A stretch of DNA of 5,770 nucleotides from the NCBI GenBank assembly GCA_030645645.1, contig JAUSNC010000063.1:1-5770 (forward strand), read 5' to 3'. The notes under the pieces are model-generated. The model had not been told where the DNA came from. It did no database searches and saw only the letters and a list, made by a program, of their open reading frames with translations. Shown piece by piece: positions 1-4,886 of the stretch. Each line of letters begins with the position of its first letter. Position 1 is the stretch's first letter. The translations under genes and the position numbers were made by a program. The stretch comes from Candidatus Parcubacteria bacterium. GTDB lineage: Bacteria > Patescibacteriota > Minisyncoccia > Minisyncoccales > UBA6532.

Positions 1-870
1 CCCCATTTCCAGAGTAAACTGGGGCTTCCACCCTAAAAGCTTCTGAGCCTTTGAACTGTCAGCCAAGCTTTCTTTTATTTCCCCGGGTCTTGGGTCAATA
101 TAAACGCTCGGACCGCCTATTCTCTTTGCTAATTCATTTATACTGTAATTATGTCCTCCTCCAAGATTAAAAACCTCTCCTCCGCCGGCATTCTTTTCCG
201 CTGCCAAAATTACGCCATTAACAATATCTCTGACATAGGTAAAATCTCTTTTCTGGTTTCCGTCTCCGGTTATTGTGATGGTTTCTCCTTTTTGCTTCTG
301 TCCTAAAAATATTCCGATAACGGTGGCATATGCTCCCTCCTGCGGAGCCCTGGGACCGTATACATTAAAGAATCTCGTTGAAACAGTCTGTAGGCCATAT
401 AGGCTGGAAAATATTTTGCAGTAAAGCTCTCCCACGTATTTTTGAAGCGCATAAGGATTCAAAGGATCTGGGTTCATATCTTCTCTCTGCGGCAATTTTT
501 CCTGGTTGCCGTAGACGGATGAGGAAGATGCATAAACAACTTTCTTTACTTTATTGTCTCTTGAAGCCACTAAAACATTGAGGGTGGCATTAAGATTATT
601 CTCATGGGCGGATATAGGGTCTATTATTGAAAGAGGAATCCTTGGTTTTGCCGCCAGATGAAAAACATAATCAATCCCTGCAAAAAGAGGTTGAATTTTA
701 TCAAAATCTCTCAAATCAAGAAGATGAAATTCCGCTTTTGGATTGATATTTTCCTTTTTCCCTCCTGAAAGATTATCAATTATCACTACTTGGTATCCTT
801 TTTCAATTAAAACATCGGTCAGGTGGGATCCAATAAACCCCGCTCCGCCGGTAACTAAAACCTTTGGCAT
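1..870 (-). CDS. NAD-dependent sugar-nucleotide epimerase/dehydratase (extended SDR, GalE/WbpP-like), 3' end cut by window
   Basis: The reading frame starts at the ATG at 868-870 and stays open to the window edge, giving 290 residues without a stop. Seen: an N-terminal MPKVLVTGGAGFIGSHL with the Rossmann GxxGxxG (residues 8-14); an acidic residue after beta-2 (IDNLSGG, 31-37) that favours NAD(H); FHLAAKP (70-76); the catalytic Ser/Thr region YASSSSVYG (113-121); the catalytic pair Tyr140/Lys144 in NPYALQKYVGE; RFFNVYGPR (166-174); RDFTYVRDI (208-216); and near the end LADSSKAQKLLGWKP. This is the UDP-glucose/UDP-N-acetylglucosamine 4-epimerase-like group of extended SDRs, cytoplasmic enzymes of nucleotide-sugar supply, usually about 305-330 residues, so roughly 15-40 are missing. 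It follows the dehydrogenase gene by 18 bp on the same strand, which suggests co-transcription and a uronic acid pathway (for example UDP-GlcA to UDP-GalA); substrate cannot be read from sequence. No Shine-Dalgarno is visible upstream. Confidence 0.93.
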   Translation of the reverse strand, partial: MPKVLVTGGAGFIGSHLTDVLIEKGYQVVIIDNLSGGKKENINPKAEFHLLDLRDFDKIQPLFAGIDYVFHLAAKPRIPLSIIDPISAHENNLNATLNVLVASRDNKVKKVVYASSSSVYGNQEKLPQREDMNPDPLNPYALQKYVGELYCKIFSSLYGLQTVSTRFFNVYGPRAPQEGAYATVIGIFLGQKQKGETITITGDGNQKRDFTYVRDIVNGVILAAEKNAGGGEVFNLGGGHNYSINELAKRIGGPSVYIDPRPGEIKESLADSSKAQKLLGWKPQFTLEMG

Positions 871-888
871 AAAATATCAGATTAATAA

Positions 889-1710
889 TTATTCCCGTTT
901 GCTGAAGGTTTCCGGATTATCTATATTCTGCATCTTCATCAGGTCTTCGTTTATCTCGTCAACCGTCTTATGGAGCCTCATATTGACACCTTTGCTCTCA
1001 GCAAGCTGTATGATGGCTTTGTGGTCCTTTGGGAGGCATTTCCCTCCATAGCCGCGGTAACCCTTGTGAAAAACCTCAAGATGAGACCTTCCTATTCTTT
1101 TGTCTGCCGCCGCTGCTTCCACCATACGGTCATAGTCAATTTCCATAGCTTTGCATAAGTCATACATCTGATTAGCAAACGTGACTTTGGTTGAAAACCA
1201 GGTATTGCCGAAATATTTCACCATTTCAGCTTCGGTAGCGGGTAAAATCTTTTCAAAAGGGGCTAAGGGAAGAATCTGCATTATCTCCCCTGCCACGGTG
1301 TAAGATTTATCAGTGTAGCCGATAATCTGCCTGTCGGGATAACTCATATCCTGATCTGCGGTCATTTCGGTCAAAAATTCAGGATTCATAAGCATTTTGT
1401 GCTGGGGATATTCTTTTTGTAAAGTTTCCGTAGTTCCCGGTAAAACCGTTGATTTTATAACCACCGTTTTCTCTCCCTGTATTTTAGAAAGCGAATCCCT
1501 GACATAAGACAAGTCAAAACCCTTGCCGTCTCTCCTATAAGGCGTGGGAACGCAAATAAAAAGAATATCTGCCTGATTTACCTCCTGAATGGTGCCGAAA
1601 TTCTTGACTGGATCATAAACAATGGGCTTAATCCCCTTCTTTTCTTCCAGATATTTTATTAAAGCTCCACCGACCATTCCTGCTCCGAAAACGCCGATTT
1701 TTTTATCCAT
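889..1710 (-). CDS. Short UDP-glucose/GDP-mannose dehydrogenase-family protein lacking the C-terminal UDP-binding domain
   Basis: 273 residues, ATG at 1708-1710, TAA at 889-891. Family enzymes oxidise the C6 hydroxyl of a nucleotide sugar to a uronic acid with 2 NAD+. Seen in order: the Rossmann motif GAGMVG (9-14), FICVPTP (51-57), KSTVLPGTTE (86-95), NPEFLTE (109-115), PDRQIIG (125-131), EAEMVKYFGNTW (160-171, with the family Lys165 and Asn169), and the catalytic-Cys motif GYGGKCLPKD (220-229: Cys225, Asp229). The long central dimerisation helix follows, ending near VDEINEDLM (250-258). The protein then stops: the family is normally about 390-450 residues, and the C-terminal nucleotide-sugar-binding domain is absent. 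Only 18 bp separate it from the next gene, so no frameshifted remainder is hidden downstream. All visible catalytic residues are intact, arguing for a functional short form rather than a pseudogene. First gene of the leftward operon with the epimerase. Confidence 0.92.
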   Translation of the reverse strand: MDKKIGVFGAGMVGGALIKYLEEKKGIKPIVYDPVKNFGTIQEVNQADILFICVPTPYRRDGKGFDLSYVRDSLSKIQGEKTVVIKSTVLPGTTETLQKEYPQHKMLMNPEFLTEMTADQDMSYPDRQIIGYTDKSYTVAGEIMQILPLAPFEKILPATEAEMVKYFGNTWFSTKVTFANQMYDLCKAMEIDYDRMVEAAAADKRIGRSHLEVFHKGYRGYGGKCLPKDHKAIIQLAESKGVNMRLHKTVDEINEDLMKMQNIDNPETFSKRE

Positions 1711-1755
1711 AAAATTAAATATAATTACAAATTTATCTGTTTTATTATATAAACC

Positions 1756-1785
1756 ATTATATATTCAGTTGACCCAAAAAGTCAA
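1756..1785 (-). promoter_or_regulatory. Sigma70-type promoter for the dehydrogenase-epimerase operon
   Basis: Reading the minus strand, a -35 TTGACT (1780-1785) is followed after 18 bp by a perfect -10 TATAAT (1756-1761). Transcription would begin near 1749, leaving an A/T-only leader of about 38 nt before the ATG at 1710, with no Shine-Dalgarno. The leader is so AT-rich that a closer -10 (TATATT at 1718-1723, 7 nt before the ATG) cannot be excluded, but that one has no matching -35. The -35 sits inside the right arm of an inverted repeat (1768-1786). Confidence 0.65.
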
Positions 1786-1786
1786 C
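1768..1786. repeat. Perfect inverted repeat overlapping the operon -35 box (possible operator)
   Basis: GTTGAC (1768-1773) and GTCAAC (1781-1786) are exact reverse complements separated by 7 nt. Because the arm contains TTGAC, each strand carries a -35-like sequence here; only the minus-strand one has a well-spaced -10. It lies between divergent genes, has no T-run that would make it a terminator, and could be a binding site for a dimeric regulator. The regulatory role is inference. Confidence 0.4.
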
Positions 1787-1794
1787 ATAGATTC

Positions 1795-1815
1795 AACGGA
1801 GATTTATCCTCCGTT
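1795..1815. repeat. Second perfect inverted repeat in the divergent promoter region (possible operator)
   Basis: AACGGAG (1795-1801) and CTCCGTT (1809-1815) are exact reverse complements around a 7-nt spacer, the same geometry as the repeat at 1768-1786. It ends 2 bp before the plus-strand -35 at 1818. The arm sequence differs from the first repeat, so the two are not copies of one site. It lies upstream of both promoters' start points, so it would not be in either mRNA; a DNA-binding role is more likely than an RNA hairpin. Confidence 0.4.
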
Positions 1816-1817
1816 TA

Positions 1818-1846
1818 TTGCTAAAGGCCGGGTTCTGAACTAAAAT
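1818..1846 (+). promoter_or_regulatory. Promoter of the EamA transporter gene, predicting a leaderless mRNA
   Basis: A -35 TTGCTA (1818-1823) and a -10 TAAAAT (1841-1846) are separated by 17 bp. The ATG begins at 1856, only 10 nt after the last -10 base, so the usual start distance puts the transcript start at or within a few bases of the start codon. There is no room for a Shine-Dalgarno. The same layout and much of the same sequence recur at 3648-3688. Confidence 0.65.
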
Positions 1847-1855
1847 ATAAATATT

Positions 1856-2719
1856 ATGATTTGGTTTTTATACTCAATCCTATGTGCACTGTTTGAATCA
1901 CTGAAGGACGTTGCCGGGAAGAAAAGCCTGAAAAATATAGATGAATACGTAGTTGCCTGGTCACTGCGTTTCTTTGCCCTGCCTATTTTAATACCATTCC
2001 TGCTCTTTATTAAAATACCTCCTTTGGGAGAACAATTCTGGATTGCTCTCTTGGTCAGCGGAAGCTTAAATATAGTAGCTACAATACTTTTCTTTAAAGC
2101 ACTGAAAAGCTCTGATTTATCCATTGTAATACCCATGGTGACATTCACTCCGATATTCCTTCTAATAACTTCGCCTCTACTTGTCCATGAACTGCCGAAC
2201 GCTCTCGGAATAGCTGGCATAATTCTAGGAGTTATTGGAGCCTATATAATGAAGATAAAAGAAATAAGCAAAGGATATCTCGCCCCGTTCAAATCCCTAC
2301 TGAAAGAAAAAGGCCCGAAACTCATGCTATTAGTCGCATTCATATGGAGTATAACTTCAAACTTTGATAAAATCGGCGTCCAAAATTCCTCTCCTATTTT
2401 CTGGGTTATCAGTATAAATTTCATGCTTATATTGGGAATGTTACCGATTATGCTGTATAAATCGCAAAAACCCACTACTCAAATTATGAGAGGCAAAAAA
2501 ATCCTGTTACTGATGGGATTATTCAGCGCCATTTCCGTAATTTTCCAAATGACAGCAATAAACCTAACTCTGGTGGCATACGTCATATCAATAAAAAGAA
2601 CCAGCGTGGTAATGGGAGTAATATTCGGCGCCTTAATCTTTAAAGAAAAAGGAATTAAAGAAAGATTGATTGGAGCTGTGATTATGGTAATAAGCGTATT
2701 GATAATCGGCTTATCTTAA
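1856..2719 (+). CDS. EamA/DMT-superfamily membrane transporter
   Basis: 287 residues, strongly hydrophobic, with about ten predicted membrane segments by eye (roughly 1-18, 32-52, 60-80, 88-110, 115-133, 155-170, 181-200, 215-236, 239-262, 268-286). The length and the two-repeat structure of five helices each are typical of drug/metabolite transporters. Each half ends in the familiar EamA pattern of a charged loop followed by a Gly-rich helix: HELPNALGIAGIILGVIGAY (111-130) and KEKGIKERLIGAVIMVISVL (263-282). It acts in the cytoplasmic membrane; substrates in this superfamily range from amino acids and nucleotide sugars to lipid-linked aminosugars, and none can be assigned here. The ATG at 1856 opens directly into helix 1 and sits 10 nt from a good -10 box, which supports this start. 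Single-gene transcript, ended by the hairpin at 2726-2751. Being next to sugar-nucleotide and glycosyltransferase genes makes an envelope role possible but unproven. Confidence 0.92.
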   Translation: MIWFLYSILCALFESLKDVAGKKSLKNIDEYVVAWSLRFFALPILIPFLLFIKIPPLGEQFWIALLVSGSLNIVATILFFKALKSSDLSIVIPMVTFTPIFLLITSPLLVHELPNALGIAGIILGVIGAYIMKIKEISKGYLAPFKSLLKEKGPKLMLLVAFIWSITSNFDKIGVQNSSPIFWVISINFMLILGMLPIMLYKSQKPTTQIMRGKKILLLMGLFSAISVIFQMTAINLTLVAYVISIKRTSVVMGVIFGALIFKEKGIKERLIGAVIMVISVLIIGLS

Positions 2720-2725
2720 TCAAAC

Positions 2726-2760
2726 AAGGAGTAATTTTACAATTACTCCTTTTATTTATT
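2726..2760 (+). terminator. Rho-independent terminator of the EamA gene
   Basis: An 11-bp perfect stem (2726-2736 with 2741-2751, arm AAGGAGTAATT) closes a 4-nt loop, TTAC, and is followed by a T-rich run (TTTATTTATT). It starts 6 bp after the stop codon ending at 2719. Confidence 0.85.
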
Positions 2761-2792
2761 ATAAAAAAATAACCTTTTCTTTATGAAAAGGT
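2761..2792 (-). terminator. Rho-independent terminator of the leftward GT-A-like gene
   Basis: On the minus strand an 8-bp stem ACCTTTTC/GAAAAGGT (2785-2792 with 2772-2779), loop of 5 nt, is followed by TTATTTTTTTAT (2771 down to 2760). It begins 2 bp after the stop codon at 2795-2797. It faces the terminator at 2726-2760, so the two convergent units are insulated from each other. Confidence 0.8.
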
Positions 2793-2794
2793 CA

Positions 2795-3595
2795 CTAACT
2801 GGTTTTTTTTATATGTATTACCGTAGGCCGGCATTTCAGGCCTATAAAATTAAATTGCGCTTCCGGCCGCTCTGCTTTACTTTCCATTTTTTTAATGTGT
2901 TTTTCTAGACGTTCTCCGGTGAAATCGGTATTCCATTGTATACCGTCTATTTCCACCAATTTTATTTTTGTGCCCGGGAAGATCTTTTTTTGCAGAATAG
3001 TGAGAGTCACCATTTCTTCAACTCCTGCTTTTGTGGGATCAAACGGGGCGTCTCCGATTGCGCATATTCCGGTTGTCTGCAAATAACGCAGATTCCAGAG
3101 CGCGTAAGTTCCCCATGGAAATTCTACTCCAGTTGCGTCTAATACAAGAGTGGTTTCCTGGTTAGATTCGCTCAATTTATGTCCCGGCAAAGCTGCGCCG
3201 ACTATCAGTGTTTCGTTGTCCATATGACTGACAAGCTGGTCAATTATATCCTGTGTCAGGGTTACTTCAGTTGACGCGGTGAGCAAATGAGTTGCTTTTT
3301 CCTCTGCGGCTTTAAGTATCAGAGCGTTGCATGGGAGGACGAATTTACCCCAAGGCGTTACCCCGAATGTATTAACTCTGTTTTCCGGATATTCGTCTAT
3401 AAGTATTTCTACGGCGTTTGTTCTGTCTTTGTCTATATTGATTGCGACCAAGATTTTTTCAACATTTGTTTTCAGGGCGTTATCAAGAAAATTTTCAATT
3501 ACTGAAATATCTTCCTTCTTTTCTCCCCAGAATCTAACTCCAACCGCTATTCTCATTTCCGCCTTCTTACTTCCATTATTATTTTTGATGTCCAT
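2795..3595 (-). CDS. Putative GT-A-fold (glycosyltransferase family 2-like) protein, function unknown
   Basis: 266 residues if translation starts at the ATG at 3593-3595; a second candidate is the ATG at 3554-3556 (253 residues, MRIAVGVRFW...), where the folded core seems to begin. The frame extends to a TTG at 3637, but that TTG is the -35 box of the promoter. I do not recognise a characterised relative. Seen (266-residue numbering): RIAVGVRFW, a helix, then a second strand KILVAINID (47-55), ILIDEYPENRVNTFG (64-78), and NALILKAAEEKATHLLTAS (90-108), an arrangement reminiscent of the nucleotide-binding half of GT2 enzymes. Where GT2 has its DXD metal motif, this protein reads TASTEV (106-111). 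Later come GAALPGHK (133-140), PWGTYALWNLR (160-170) and GVEEMVTLTIL (191-201), the last resembling the GT2 'ED' region. No signal peptide or membrane segment. Single gene, with glycosylation genes on both sides. Catalysis is uncertain. Confidence 0.78.
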   Translation of the reverse strand: MDIKNNNGSKKAEMRIAVGVRFWGEKKEDISVIENFLDNALKTNVEKILVAINIDKDRTNAVEILIDEYPENRVNTFGVTPWGKFVLPCNALILKAAEEKATHLLTASTEVTLTQDIIDQLVSHMDNETLIVGAALPGHKLSESNQETTLVLDATGVEFPWGTYALWNLRYLQTTGICAIGDAPFDPTKAGVEEMVTLTILQKKIFPGTKIKLVEIDGIQWNTDFTGERLEKHIKKMESKAERPEAQFNFIGLKCRPTVIHIKKTS

Positions 3596-3609
3596 TAAGA
3601 ACCGCTTCA

Positions 3610-3637
3610 ATATTACACTATTTTTAAAAAAAGTCAA
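3610..3637 (-). promoter_or_regulatory. Promoter of the GT-A-like gene
   Basis: On the minus strand, -35 TTGACT (3632-3637) and -10 TAATAT (3610-3615) are 16 bp apart. The predicted start near 3603 leaves a leader of about 8 nt before the ATG at 3595, too short for a Shine-Dalgarno. If the ATG at 3556 were used instead the leader would be about 47 nt, with a weak GGCGG only 2 nt from the ATG, too close to work well. This is why 3595 is preferred. Confidence 0.6.
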
Positions 3638-3647
3638 GTTTAATATG

Positions 3648-3676
3648 TTGTTAATGGCAGATTTCTGGGCTAAAAT
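3648..3676 (+). promoter_or_regulatory. Promoter of the GT4 gene, predicting a leaderless mRNA
   Basis: -35 TTGTTA (3648-3653), 17-bp spacer, -10 TAAAAT (3671-3676), then ATG at 3686, 10 nt after the last -10 base. Spacer length, -10 sequence and -10-to-ATG distance are identical to the promoter at 1818-1846. Its -35 lies 10 bp from the -35 of the divergent promoter at 3610-3637, so the two are back to back. Confidence 0.65.
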
Positions 3677-3685
3677 GTAAATATC

Positions 3686-4840
3686 ATGGAATCTGCCACT
3701 ATTGATAAAAAGAAAATTCTCTTTCTCGTCACCCAGTCAGAATTCGGCGGCGCCCAGCGCTATATTTTTGAAATGGCTTCTTCGCTGGATTCTCAAAAAT
3801 ACGAAATCTCGGTTGCGGCCGGAGAAGGAGACGGAGAACTCTTCTTAAAACTGCGAAATAAAAAAATTGAAGGCGTCCAATTGAAATGGCTGAAAAGAAA
3901 TCCCCTATCCTGGCAGTCAATCCCGGCAATAAAGGAAATCTTGAATATCCTGAAAAAAGAAAATCCGGATATTCTTTTCTTATGCTCCACAACCGCAGGA
4001 TTTTTAGGATCCATTGCCGGAATTTTACATAGAAATTCACACAAAATTCAAATCATATACCGCATAGGCGGATGGGCCTTTAACGACCCCAGACATTCTG
4101 TTTTTAATAAAGCCGTACTTTTAATGGAGAAAATCAGCGCAAGATGGAAAGATAAAATAGTGGTTAATTCGGAATTCGACCTTAAAACAGCTTTGGAAAA
4201 AAAGGTCGCGCCTCCTGAAAAAATGATAAGGATATATAACGGCCTGAATAGCGGTTCCCTGGAATTCCTTTCAAATGAAGAAGCCAGAAACAGGCTGGGT
4301 AATTTTCTTCCGGGAACATTTTTAATAGGAACCGTGGCTAATTTCTATAAAACAAAGGGTTTGGACTATTTGATTGAAGCCGCTGATAAAGTCAGCCAAA
4401 AATTATCAAATGCGCGTTTCCTGATTATCGGAGAAGGAAAACAACGTCAGGAACTTGAAAAATTAATTAAGAAATATAATTTGCAGGAAAAAGTTATTTT
4501 GAAAGGAAGGGTGCCTGAAGCATATAAATATCTGAAAGCTTTTGATATTTTTGTTCTGCCCTCCGTCAAAGAAGGATTCCCCTGGATTATTCTGGAAACC
4601 ATGGCGGCCCAAATTCCAATAATAGCTACGCAAGTCGGCGCATTGCCCGAAATCTTAAAAGACGGAGTTGATGGAATTTTAGTGGAGCCTAAAAACAGCG
4701 ATGCATTGGCGGAAAAAATAACGGAGGCATTCTCTAATCAGCAAAAATTTCAGAATTTCGCCGCCAGAGCGGCAGAAAGACTGGAAAATAAATTCTCAAA
4801 AGAAAAAATGGTGGCAGAAACGGAAAAACTGTTTATTTAA
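3686..4840 (+). CDS. Glycosyltransferase family 4 (GT-B fold) protein
   Basis: 384 residues, a normal GT4 length. GT4 enzymes are retaining transferases that move a sugar from a nucleotide donor to a lipid-linked or glycan acceptor at the cytoplasmic face of the membrane. Seen: the N-terminal acceptor domain with ILFLVTQSEFGGAQRYIFEM (11-30, Gly-rich loop); the interdomain region IYNGL (183-187); the C-terminal donor domain opening with GTVANFYKTKGLDYLIEA (215-232), whose Lys222/Lys224 lie where the donor-phosphate-binding Arg/Lys pair usually sits; FLIIGEGKQRQELE (245-258); and the E-x7-E motif KEGFPWIILETMAA (295-308: Glu296, Glu304), followed by PIIATQVGALPEI. No membrane segment or signal peptide. 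The ATG is set by the -10 box 10 nt upstream; the next Met is residue 30, inside the Gly-rich loop helix, so this start is firm. Donor and acceptor are unknown; the nearby dehydrogenase and epimerase could provide a uronic acid donor (inference). Confidence 0.95.
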   Translation: MESATIDKKKILFLVTQSEFGGAQRYIFEMASSLDSQKYEISVAAGEGDGELFLKLRNKKIEGVQLKWLKRNPLSWQSIPAIKEILNILKKENPDILFLCSTTAGFLGSIAGILHRNSHKIQIIYRIGGWAFNDPRHSVFNKAVLLMEKISARWKDKIVVNSEFDLKTALEKKVAPPEKMIRIYNGLNSGSLEFLSNEEARNRLGNFLPGTFLIGTVANFYKTKGLDYLIEAADKVSQKLSNARFLIIGEGKQRQELEKLIKKYNLQEKVILKGRVPEAYKYLKAFDIFVLPSVKEGFPWIILETMAAQIPIIATQVGALPEILKDGVDGILVEPKNSDALAEKITEAFSNQQKFQNFAARAAERLENKFSKEKMVAETEKLFI

Positions 4841-4847
4841 AGAAACC

Positions 4848-4886
4848 AACAAAAAAACACCTTTAAAAGTGTTTTTTGTTTTCTTT
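4848..4886. terminator. Bidirectional terminator between GT4 and FN3-like genes
   Basis: The stem core AAAAAACAC (4852-4860) pairs perfectly with GTGTTTTTT (4869-4877) around an 8-nt loop, and can be lengthened to 4848/4880 across one bulged A. Plus-strand transcripts end in TTTTCTTTTT after it, and minus-strand transcripts meet a T-rich stretch (revcomp of 4841-4851) on the other side. It occupies nearly the whole 46-bp gap between convergent stop codons. Confidence 0.8.

Noticed and set aside
743..1051. Plus-strand open frame of 102 codons
   Set aside because: It lies across the ends of the epimerase and dehydrogenase genes on the other strand, whose motifs are unmistakable; its sequence has no recognisable domain and no promoter.
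1769..1774. TTGACC on the plus strand as an alternative -35 for the EamA gene
   Set aside because: No -10-like hexamer lies 16-18 bp downstream (the place reads TTCAAC); the TTGCTA/TAAAAT pair fits far better.
1768..1786. Inverted repeat considered as a transcription terminator
   Set aside because: It sits between divergent genes, upstream of both, and lacks a T-run on either side.
1840..2220. Minus-strand open frame of 126 codons
   Set aside because: Antisense shadow of the first half of the EamA gene, with low-complexity basic composition and no promoter.
3327..3680. Plus-strand open frame of 117 codons with hydrophobic stretches
   Set aside because: Antisense to the GT-A-like gene and running through both divergent promoters; hydrophobicity comes from reading Lys/Glu-rich codons in reverse.
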